From the NCBI GenBank assembly GCA_965246765.1, contig CBDFFJ010000003.1, positions 310,001 through 374,000 on the forward strand: a stretch of 64,000 bases of DNA, given 5' to 3'. The DNA is from UBA1952 sp965246765 (GTDB taxonomy: Bacteria; Bacteroidota; Bacteroidia; Chitinophagales; Chitinophagaceae). Both the position numbers and the translations under genes were made by a program. This document shows, piece after piece, positions 57,998 to 64,000 of this stretch; within the stretch, counting starts at the first letter, position 1, and the number at the start of each line of letters is the position of its first letter. The notes below the pieces were generated by a model. That model saw only the letters and a list, made by a program, of their open reading frames with translations. It was not told the DNA's origin and made no database searches.

Positions 57998-58091
57998 AGC
58001 CAAAAGTAGAAAGTAGAAAGCTGTAGCGTCGTTTGGAATGTCTTTAGCAGAAATCAGCTTTCTATTTTCTGCTAAAGACTTTCTACTAAAG
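57998..58091. repeat. GTAGAAAG-type inverted-repeat element between oxidase genes
   Basis: The left part (58001-58026) repeats AAGTAGAAAGTAGAAAGCTG. The right part (58040-58091) contains a perfect 14-bp hairpin (58040-58053 with 58066-58079) and the reversed word CTTTCTACT. The element fills the space between the subunit III stop codon and the subunit IV start codon. Confidence 0.75.
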
Positions 58092-58853
58092 AAGGTAAAA
58101 GCAGGTGAATACGAATACCCAAACCAGATCTACGAAGTGCCAGTAGAGGCCTACCTTTTCAATCATCTCATAGTGACCGCGACGCTCATAGGTGCCATTC
58201 ACCGTGTTAATGAGGATCATGATATTGAACACGACGCCTGAGAGAACGTGGCAGCCATGGAAGCCGGTGATGGTGAAGAAAAAGTTGAAGAAGTTATGGG
58301 TGCTCTGCTGTGCGGCCACGACGTTTGCTGTGGTCAGTTCGTGTCCGTGACTCTTCCCGTAGAAATCCGCCATCGCGCTCATCGGCGTATTCGGGTCCGT
58401 AAAGGCACCCCAAAGAAGTCCGCCGGTGTGGTGTGATAGGTGCGTCCATTCCCAGGCCTGACAAGCCAGGAAGGCCACGCCGCCGATAATTGTCCACAAA
58501 AGCCACTTAATCACGCCCTGCTTGTCGCCATAGTGGCCGGCGTGTACCGCCAGCACCATCGTTACCGATGAAATGATGAGGATAAAGGTCATCAGCGACA
58601 CGAATACCAACGGGAGATTGGTGGCGCCGAAGAAAGGGAAGGCCTTGAACACCGAGTTTGCTTCCGGCCAAACGTCGGAGAAGAAGCGGGTAGTGCCGTA
58701 GGAGATAAGCAGTGCGCCGAAGGTGAAGGCATCTGAGAGGAGGAAAAACCACATCATCATCTTGCCGTAGCTCACGTTGAACGGTGAGCGGCCGCCGCCC
58801 CACACTTTGGGGCTTTGCATGGCTGCGGGTAGTGGCGCTGCTGTTGTGCTCAT
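58086..58853 (-). CDS. ctaE: Cytochrome c oxidase subunit III (second copy)
   Basis: A 255-residue heme-copper oxidase subunit III with about six membrane helices. 'YGKMMMWFFLLSDAFTFGAL' holds the conserved acidic residue region, 'WTIIGGVAFLACQAWEWTHL' is the conserved helix III/IV segment, 'HNFFNFFFTITGFHGCHVLS' has the family GFHG(C/A)HV signature, and the C-terminus is 'GLYWHFVDLVWVFVFTCFYL'. It follows the other subunit III gene by 53 bases, as in many Bacteroidota. Confidence 0.95.
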   Translation of the reverse strand: MSTTAAPLPAAMQSPKVWGGGRSPFNVSYGKMMMWFFLLSDAFTFGALLISYGTTRFFSDVWPEANSVFKAFPFFGATNLPLVFVSLMTFILIISSVTMVLAVHAGHYGDKQGVIKWLLWTIIGGVAFLACQAWEWTHLSHHTGGLLWGAFTDPNTPMSAMADFYGKSHGHELTTANVVAAQQSTHNFFNFFFTITGFHGCHVLSGVVFNIMILINTVNGTYERRGHYEMIEKVGLYWHFVDLVWVFVFTCFYLL

Positions 58854-58906
58854 ATAAGTCTTAGTATCTGTTGCGCAATTTTAGGAGCGCAAATTTTGCA
58901 AAAAAA

Positions 58907-59524
58907 TTACTGATTCAGGAGAAAGAACAGGAATAAATATATCCACAACACGTCAACGAAGTGCCAGTAGGCAGCTACAATCTCCAGCCCGGTGGCGTTA
59001 TACACCTTAACCCGCTTACGAAACGCCTTCAGAAAGACAATCAGCAGCGCCACTATTCCGCCTAAAATATGTGCCAGGTGCAGGCCAAAGATGATAAACA
59101 GAAACGATTCGCTGGGATTACCGGCCACCCGCACGGTCTGCATAATCGTCTTGCCGTCTTCCAGCAGCAGCGCCTGCGGCGTGTGGTAAAGCTGATAGAA
59201 GCCCAGCCATTGAAGCACGCCGAACAGCACGCCGAGGGCCAATGTGCCGGTTATAAGTGTCCGGTAAAGGCGCATGCTGCGCTGCCTGAACGCACGCAGG
59301 CCCAGCGCCATTGTTACCGAGCTCAACATAATAGCGCCGGTAGAAACGTAGAACAGCACAGGCATCTGAAACATCCTCCAGTTGCCCTGCGCCATCCGCA
59401 CGATGTAGGCGGACGTCAATCCGGCAAACATCATCGCAATTGAACCCATCGCCAGCCACAGCGCGAATTTGTGCGGGTGGACTTTTCTTCTTTCGCCTTC
59501 AATCGGCTTCAGTATGCCTTCCAT
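58907..59524 (-). CDS. ctaE: Cytochrome c oxidase subunit III (first copy)
   Basis: A 205-residue, shorter subunit III with five helices. 'HPHKFALWLAMGSIAMMFAG' opens the membrane part, 'FLFIIFGLHLAHILGGIVAL' carries the GxHxxHxxxG signature, and 'IVAAYWHFVDVLWIYLFLFF' closes the protein. ATG 59524 ('MEGILKPIEGERRKVHPH') is the start; the frame is open to 59593 but that part is a palindromic repeat. Paired subunit III genes are usual in this phylum; subunits I and II are not in the window. Confidence 0.92.
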   Translation of the reverse strand: MEGILKPIEGERRKVHPHKFALWLAMGSIAMMFAGLTSAYIVRMAQGNWRMFQMPVLFYVSTGAIMLSSVTMALGLRAFRQRSMRLYRTLITGTLALGVLFGVLQWLGFYQLYHTPQALLLEDGKTIMQTVRVAGNPSESFLFIIFGLHLAHILGGIVALLIVFLKAFRKRVKVYNATGLEIVAAYWHFVDVLWIYLFLFFLLNQ

Positions 59525-59550
59525 TATTTCTTGTTTTGAATTAGACCACA

Positions 59551-59607
59551 GATGGAACAGATTATGCGAATTGTCGCTAATCCTTATCAGCATAAATCAG
59601 TTTCATC
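59551..59607. repeat. Palindromic element between ctaB and the first subunit III gene
   Basis: GATGGAACAGATTATGC (59551-59567) pairs imperfectly with GCATAAATCAGTTTCATC (59590-59607). A nested smaller hairpin joins GATTATGCGA with TCGCTAATC around ATTG (59560-59582). The element lies just before the subunit III start codon. Confidence 0.7.
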
Positions 59608-59618
59608 AACGGCCTATG

Positions 59619-60518
59619 CTACATTTTATCAAAATATAAAGCCAGCAAAACCACCGGCAGATAAATAAACGAAGCAAACATCACCCGCTTCGCGCTCTTG
59701 TGGTCATTCTTCCGGAAAAACTGAACGGACGCCGCGAAGTATATCAGCCCGCTTGCAACAGACGCGCACATTCCCCAGTCGCCACTCATGCCTGTCAATC
59801 TTGGCAGCACCGTAAGCGGCACCAGCACAATAGAGTAGAACATGCACTGCAATCCTGTAAACCTCGTCTTGCCCTCATGCGAAGGCAGCATCCTTAATCC
59901 CGCCCGCGCGTAATCTTCAAAGCATACCCAGGCTATAGCCCAGTAATGCGGAAACTGCCAGAAGAACTGCACCAGAAAAAGAATCCATCCGCCCGGACCG
60001 ATGCCTCCCGTAGCCGCTGCCCAGCCGATGAGCGGAGGCATTGCGCCGGGAAGGGCCCCGATAAACACGGAAATCGGATGCACGCGCTTCATAGGTGTAT
60101 AGGCAAATGCATACAGCCCCAGCGACAGCATGGACAGCAATCCGGCCAGCGGATTAAAAGCCAGCGTCAATAGGATGCTCCCACTCAGGCCCGCCGTCAC
60201 TGCAATAATCAGGGCTTCCGCAGGGCTCATACGGCCCGTTGGCAGCGGACGATCCTGCGTGCGGCGCATCAAGGCATCTATATCGCGCTCCAGAATCTGA
60301 TTCAGCGTATTGGCCCCGCCCGTCACAAGCATGCCGCCTGTAAAGAGCTCAATGACAGGCAACACCTGAAAATGAATGCCCGGCGCCAGCAGATAGCCGA
60401 TTACCGAGGAGAAAACCACCATGAAGCTCAGATTGGGCTTCAGGAGCAGACTGTAATCACGCGCACGGCTTTTCAGGAGCGTCGGCACACGGCTGGGGGC
60501 AGTCTCTGCTTGCAGCAT
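59619..60518 (-). CDS. ctaB: Protoheme IX farnesyltransferase (heme O synthase)
   Basis: Attaches a farnesyl group to heme b, making heme O for terminal oxidases. The 299-residue product is of the UbiA prenyltransferase superfamily with about eight helices. The first Asp-rich motif is 'NTLNQILERDIDALMRRTQD' followed by 'RPLPTGRMSP'. The second conserved loop is 'YTPMKRVHPISVFIGALPGA' with 'MPPLIGWAA'. 'FFWQFPHYWAIAWVCFEDYA' is the heme O synthase signature. It is the first gene of the oxidase accessory cluster, with its own promoter box. Confidence 0.96.
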   Translation of the reverse strand: MLQAETAPSRVPTLLKSRARDYSLLLKPNLSFMVVFSSVIGYLLAPGIHFQVLPVIELFTGGMLVTGGANTLNQILERDIDALMRRTQDRPLPTGRMSPAEALIIAVTAGLSGSILLTLAFNPLAGLLSMLSLGLYAFAYTPMKRVHPISVFIGALPGAMPPLIGWAAATGGIGPGGWILFLVQFFWQFPHYWAIAWVCFEDYARAGLRMLPSHEGKTRFTGLQCMFYSIVLVPLTVLPRLTGMSGDWGMCASVASGLIYFAASVQFFRKNDHKSAKRVMFASFIYLPVVLLALYFDKM

Positions 60519-60554
60519 GGAGATGAGTTACAGGGAATTTTTCCGGAAAGGCCT

Positions 60555-60562
60555 CAAAGGTA
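60555..60562 (-). promoter_or_regulatory. -7 promoter box of the ctaB operon
   Basis: TACCTTTG on the minus strand is an exact TAnnTTTG match, 36 bases before the ctaB start codon. It should drive the whole oxidase accessory cluster. Confidence 0.5.
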
Positions 60563-60617
60563 AATTAAAGGGGCGGATGTTGCGGATGACATTAAGGCAA
60601 TCTGCTACTTTTAGGGC

Positions 60618-60998
60618 ATGATGCGTCTCCTTTTTCCAATCCTCCTGAGCGCACTGCTCGTTACAGCCTGCGGCAACGGCCCCGCCACCACAACCACCAG
60701 CAGCAGGAAGGACGAAGAGCGCGCCCATCCGGACACCTACATCAAAGTAAATTATGAGGTGCGCCGCAACCTGGTTGGCAAAAAGGTTGTGGAAGGAGAG
60801 GTAATCAATACGGGCAAATTCCTGACGTATAAGACCGTCACCCTGCGCATTACTGCAACAAAGGACGGAGATGACAATACAGTTACCTATACGGTGCCGG
60901 ATGCAATAGGGCCGGGTGAGAAAGCCGGCTTTAAGTTTAAGCCGGAAGGGTCTCCGGAAAGTGTGAAGGTGGCCGTCGCCGGAGCCACTGCGGATTAG
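60618..60998 (+). CDS. Hypothetical lipoprotein with FxLYD-like beta domain
   Basis: A 126-residue lipoprotein: lipobox 'LLVTAC' with Cys18, then a Thr/Ser/charged spacer. The mature domain contains 'KVVEGEVINTGKFLTYKTVT' and 'PDAIGPGEKAGFKFKPEGSP', the usual layout of small immunoglobulin-like FxLYD domains that compare tissue or new structure ('x-G-x-V-x-N-x-G'). Function unknown. TACTTTTA, one mismatch from the -7 consensus, ends four bases before the ATG. Confidence 0.65.
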   Translation: MMRLLFPILLSALLVTACGNGPATTTTSSRKDEERAHPDTYIKVNYEVRRNLVGKKVVEGEVINTGKFLTYKTVTLRITATKDGDDNTVTYTVPDAIGPGEKAGFKFKPEGSPESVKVAVAGATAD

Positions 60999-61068
60999 CC
61001 GGTGTAATTCAGCCCCATTGCTGTCGCTACCGGAATCGTAGGACGGCGAGCGTTTAGGAGCACAAGCC

Positions 61069-61539
61069 CTACCGCTTATGCACCCGGCTCTTCGTCCGCG
61101 AAACGCCGCTTTTCTTCTTTGACAAGGCCGGAAGCTCCTTTACCCCTTCGCCCGTCACCCGCAGCTCAAAGCGCATCAGGGCGGGGTCTATATTAGCTGC
61201 GTTAGAGACAATCATCAGGCCCCGGTCAAAGCGGCCTTCTTCAATCGGCGCGGCATAGTCAACATCTACACTCCCCTTTTCGCCCGGCATCACCGGCCCG
61301 CGCTGCCAGTTGACGGACAGGCAATGGCAGGATGGTTCAATACCGGTGATCATCAGCAGGGTATTGCCGGTATTGGTAAACTCAAAACGGCAGTGCAGCG
61401 GACTGTCAAGCGGCACGTTGCCAAAGTCGTGCGTTGTTTCCTTGAAAGAAAAAATGGCTCCATTGCCGCCCGCGGGCGCCTGGGCCAACGCCACATTGCT
61501 AAAAATCAACGTCAAAAAGAGCGGCAGTAGTCGGTTCAT
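61069..61539 (-). CDS. DUF1573 secreted protein
   Basis: A 156-residue exported protein; signal peptide ends near 'NVALAQ' (residue 20). The DUF1573 immunoglobulin-like domain is clear: 'FSFKETTHDFGNVPLDSPLH', 'CRFEFTNTGNTLLMITGIEP', 'SCHCLSVNWQRGPVMPGEKG' and 'VDVDYAAP'. The C-terminal tail is very basic (Lys/Arg/Ser). DUF1573 proteins are common in Bacteroidota with unknown function. Confidence 0.9.
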   Translation of the reverse strand: MNRLLPLFLTLIFSNVALAQAPAGGNGAIFSFKETTHDFGNVPLDSPLHCRFEFTNTGNTLLMITGIEPSCHCLSVNWQRGPVMPGEKGSVDVDYAAPIEEGRFDRGLMIVSNAANIDPALMRFELRVTGEGVKELPALSKKKSGVSRTKSRVHKR

Positions 61540-61588
61540 GGATCGTAAGACGGTCTTTATCAGTTATAGGTAAGGTGCAGAGCAAGCA

Positions 61589-63271
61589 TTATGCCGCTTC
61601 CGCCTTCTGCTTTTTTATACCGGCCAGAAAGGCCTCAAATTCCGCGAGAGAGAAGGAACTAAGGTTATGCCGCCGCATAAGGCCGCCTTTTTGGGCATTC
61701 ATCACGCCGTAATAAATGTCGCGATAGCCGCCTACTGAGTGCGCATCGGGGTCGATGGACAGCAGCACGCCGCGCTCCAGCGCATAATCTATCCATCGCC
61801 AGTCCATATCAAGGCGGCGCGGATTGGCATTGATCTCAATCACCACTTCGTGCGTTGCGCAGGCGTCAATCAGCGCTTTATGGTCCAGCGGGTAGCCTTT
61901 GCGCGAAAGCAGCAGCCGGCCCGTCGGGTGGCCCAGGATGGTCGTAAAAGGATTGCGAACGGCCGCCAGCACCCGCTCCATAGCCCTTGGCTGACTCATG
62001 CCGAGGTTACTGTGTACCGAAGCAATCACGAGGTCAAACGTGGAAAGCACGGCCGGGCCGTAATCCAGCGAGCCGTCGCCAAGAATGTCGGCCTCAATGC
62101 TTTTAAAGATGCGGAATGGCGCCAGCTTCGCGTTCAGCGCATCTATTTCCGCATGCTGCGCCACGATGCGCTCCGGTGAGAGTCCCTGCGCATATTGTGC
62201 CGCCTGCGAGTGATCGGAGATAACAAGGTATTCATAGCCGGCAGCCATTGCGCCGCGCGCCATCTCCTCAATCGTATTTGCGCCGTCGCTCCACTTGCTG
62301 TGGCTGTGGATGATGCCGCGGATGTCGGCCGGCTGAATGAGCTGGGGCAGCCTCCCGGACGCGGCAAGCGCTAATACCTTTTCGCTTTCGCGAGTGGCGG
62401 GCGGGATGAACGGCAGACCGTTTTCTGAAAAGATTGCCCTCTCGCTTTCCGGCGCCTCAGGCAGCGGATAGCGGCGCGCAAAGGCTTCATAAAATTCCGG
62501 AGAAGCGGAAGAGCGGAACAGAGCTTTGTAAAAATTCCGCTCATCACTGAGAACAAACCGGATTGCCGGCCGGCCGGGGATCCGGATCGTCAGTTGTCCG
62601 GCCGGCAGCGTGGACATCTCCGCGCCTTCCATGCCCTCATAGCCGCGCATTAGAAAATCAGGATCCGCGTCGGTAGCTATTTCTATTGCCTCTACTATTT
62701 CTTCCTGTCGCCTCAGGGCGCCCGTCAGCTCAAAGCGGTGCTGCGGAATGGCCTGGCGCAGCTGTGTTACCAGCGTCAGCGCGTCCTCCTCTACATGTGC
62801 CCACAGGTGAAAGCCTTGGCTATCAGTGTAGAAGGTTATGGCTTCGCAGATCGCGGCCTGCGTTTTGGCGCCAAAACCCTTTAGTGCTACAAGGCGGTTT
62901 TCGGTGCAGGCATATTCCAGTTCTCCGATGTCTTCAATGCCCAGCACTTTCCAGATGGAATTGATTTTCTTCGGGCCGAGGCCTTTGATATTGAGCATCT
63001 CCATTACGCCGCGTGGCGTGCGCGCCATCATTTGTTCCAGGGCTTCCAGACGGCCCGTTTGAAGCAGCTCCCGGATTTTCTCGCCGATACTCTGCCCGAT
63101 ATTGCGCTGCTGGTAAAGCTCAACGTCGCTCATGTCGGCCACCTCACGCTCCAGTTTTTCCAGCGTGAAGGCGGCGTTGCCATAGCTCTTGGATTTAAAT
63201 GGATTTTCGCCGTGGACGTCCGTCAGCTTGGAGAGGAGCGAGAAGTGTTCGGCAATTTCGTCGTTGGACAT
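61589..63271 (-). CDS. PolX-like protein with PHP domain and degenerate polymerase site
   Basis: A 560-residue protein of the bacterial PolX type. The N-terminal 8-kDa and helix-hairpin-helix parts are present ('NIGQSIGEKIRELLQTGRLE', 'MLNIKGLGPKKINSIWKVLG'). The palm signature, normally GSxRRxxExxxDxD, reads 'TGALRRQEEIVEAIEIATDA' (183-202), with neither catalytic Asp in place, and the third Asp position is Arg in 'PAIRFVL'. The C-terminal PHP nuclease domain is intact: 'IIHSHSKWSDG' from 321, 'VISDHSQ', 'SIEADILGDGSLDY', 'VIASVHSNL', 'ILGHPTGR' and 'LSIDPDAHS'. It is therefore likely a nuclease without polymerase activity. A CGTTGA-type element lies directly before its start. Confidence 0.88.
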   Translation of the reverse strand: MSNDEIAEHFSLLSKLTDVHGENPFKSKSYGNAAFTLEKLEREVADMSDVELYQQRNIGQSIGEKIRELLQTGRLEALEQMMARTPRGVMEMLNIKGLGPKKINSIWKVLGIEDIGELEYACTENRLVALKGFGAKTQAAICEAITFYTDSQGFHLWAHVEEDALTLVTQLRQAIPQHRFELTGALRRQEEIVEAIEIATDADPDFLMRGYEGMEGAEMSTLPAGQLTIRIPGRPAIRFVLSDERNFYKALFRSSASPEFYEAFARRYPLPEAPESERAIFSENGLPFIPPATRESEKVLALAASGRLPQLIQPADIRGIIHSHSKWSDGANTIEEMARGAMAAGYEYLVISDHSQAAQYAQGLSPERIVAQHAEIDALNAKLAPFRIFKSIEADILGDGSLDYGPAVLSTFDLVIASVHSNLGMSQPRAMERVLAAVRNPFTTILGHPTGRLLLSRKGYPLDHKALIDACATHEVVIEINANPRRLDMDWRWIDYALERGVLLSIDPDAHSVGGYRDIYYGVMNAQKGGLMRRHNLSSFSLAEFEAFLAGIKKQKAEAA

Positions 63272-63273
63272 TG

Positions 63274-63359
63274 TGCGTTGAGACGTTGAGAATATTTTGT
63301 GAGTGGCGTAAGTTCCATCTAAACGCTTAAACGACTTAACGTTTCAACGTCTCAACGCA
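63274..63359. repeat. CGTTGA-type inverted-repeat element, copy C
   Basis: TGCGTTGAGACGTTGA (63274-63289) is perfectly complementary to 63344-63359. Inside the right arm more units follow (AAACGCTTAAACGACTTAAC at 63320-63339). The element fills the gap between the cmk stop codon and the PolX-like start codon. Confidence 0.85.
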
Positions 63360-63360
63360 A

Positions 63361-64000
63361 TCAACTCCCCACCGGTTCCCGAACCTCCGCAACAAGCGCC
63401 AGCACTTTCTCCAGCTGCTCCTCGCGCGTAAGGCCGGTGTTGTCAAGGAGAATGGCATCCTCGGCCTTGCGCAGCGGGCTTACTTCCCGGTTTGTATCTA
63501 TGTAGTCGCGCATTTCCAGGTTGGTACGCACCTCGTCTAATGTGATAGCAGGGTTCGTCTCGTACAATTCCTCAAAGCGGCGCATCACGCGGATGGCCGG
63601 GTCGGCTGTCATAAAAATCTTCAGCTCCGCATCCGGGAAAACGACCGTCCCTACGTCGCGGCCATCCATGACGATGCCTTTGCCCTTGCCCATTTTCTGC
63701 TGCTGAGCCACTGCTATGCGGCGCACTTCCTTAATTGCCGCTACCTCGCTCACCTTCTCCGCTACCAGCATCTCCCGGATGGCGCGGCATACGTTTTCGT
63801 CGTTCAGATGAATCTCGCTCTCGCCGGTCCGCTCATTCAGCTCAAAGGAAAGGTGAATGTTGTGCAGCGCCTCTGCCACTTCGCCGGGCTCTTTGATGTC
63901 CACGCCCTCGCGGATGAAGTAGAGCGTCACCGCCCGGTACATCGCTCCGGAATCTATATAGCGGTAGCGCAGCTCGCCGGCCAGCTGGCGTGCGAGTGTA
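63361..64000 (-). CDS. cmk: Cytidylate kinase, C-terminal part
   Basis: Phosphorylates CMP and dCMP. The frame is open to the right edge of the window, and translation beyond the internal Met gives 'LAGELRYRYIDSGAMYRAVT', the conserved CMP-binding segment, so the gene begins outside the window and lacks only its P-loop region here. Other motifs are 'NDENVCRAIREMLVAEKVSE' , 'VMDGRDVGTVVFPDAELKIF' and 'RDYIDTNREVSPLRKAEDAI'. About 213 residues are present of roughly 230. Confidence 0.95.
   Translation of the reverse strand, partial: TLARQLAGELRYRYIDSGAMYRAVTLYFIREGVDIKEPGEVAEALHNIHLSFELNERTGESEIHLNDENVCRAIREMLVAEKVSEVAAIKEVRRIAVAQQQKMGKGKGIVMDGRDVGTVVFPDAELKIFMTADPAIRVMRRFEELYETNPAITLDEVRTNLEMRDYIDTNREVSPLRKAEDAILLDNTGLTREEQLEKVLALVAEVREPVGS

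Noticed and set aside
58038..58241. 67-codon plus-strand frame at the GTAGAAAG element
   Set aside because: It reads through the hairpin element and antisense to oxidase subunit III; no independent support.

Overview
The window is a chromosomal segment of a gliding-type Bacteroidota bacterium, most like Chitinophagaceae and rather GC-rich for the phylum. The evidence is GldM and GldN of the gliding/type IX secretion (T9SS) machinery at the left edge, several secreted proteins with T9SS C-terminal sorting domains, two cytochrome oxidase subunit III genes beside a SCO protein, bacillithiol synthesis (BshC), and promoter boxes of the Bacteroidota type (TAnnTTTG). The genus cannot be read from the sequence. 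I saw no tRNA, rRNA, CRISPR array, prophage or transposase.

Layout. 1-3.2 kb: end of gldM, gldN, comB and a small Cys/Lys-rich secreted protein. 3.2-7 kb: phospholipid genes (psd, cdsA) with a CPBP membrane protease, then a sugar-phosphate nucleotidyltransferase and a YkvA-like protein. 7-17 kb: a DUF4294-like protein, an unknown protein, bshC, a GT39-like membrane protein, an ACMSD-type decarboxylase, a duplicated DUF4394 secreted protein, a 3-oxoadipyl-CoA-type thiolase and a trans-sulfuration PLP enzyme. 17.1-17.35 kb: a 21-bp tandem array. 17.4-21.8 kb: a compact four-gene operon with a Uma2-type nuclease, a lipoprotein, a secreted subtilisin-like protease and a paralogous lipoprotein. 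21.9-30.3 kb: dnaK, a lipoprotein, argS, a small fibronectin-like protein, a second 21-bp array made of small palindromes, a second Uma2 gene, an FtsX/LolE-type permease and rbfA. 30.4-34.7 kb: an Omp28-like lipoprotein, a glutaminyl-cyclase-like lipoprotein, lspA, zapA and murF. 34.8-37.3 kb: mreB (broken by one extra A), mreC and mreD. 37.3-44 kb: prolyl oligopeptidase, holB, a DUF2490 protein, exoA, a DUF2238 membrane protein, csbD and a lipoprotein. 44-54.6 kb: a 0.9-kb leader region, a 2812-residue secreted adhesin-like protein and a 390-residue T9SS cargo protein. 54.6-64 kb: a zinc-finger protein, ssb, the cytochrome oxidase accessory operon (ctaB, two subunit III genes, subunit IV, SCO, DUF420, a small CxxC protein), a DUF1573 protein, a PolX-like protein that lacks the polymerase aspartates, and the 3' part of cmk.

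The most unusual content is in the intergenic DNA. There are two 21-bp-period arrays, unrelated in sequence. Several co-directional gene pairs are separated by short-period, inverted-repeat elements built from CGTTGA-like, GTAGAAAG-like or other short words, each placed just upstream of the next start codon. Several genes have a promoter -7 box only 4-7 bases from the start codon, which predicts leaderless mRNAs. The Uma2/lipoprotein/S8 protease/lipoprotein operon is the best candidate here for an undescribed protein-coding system.
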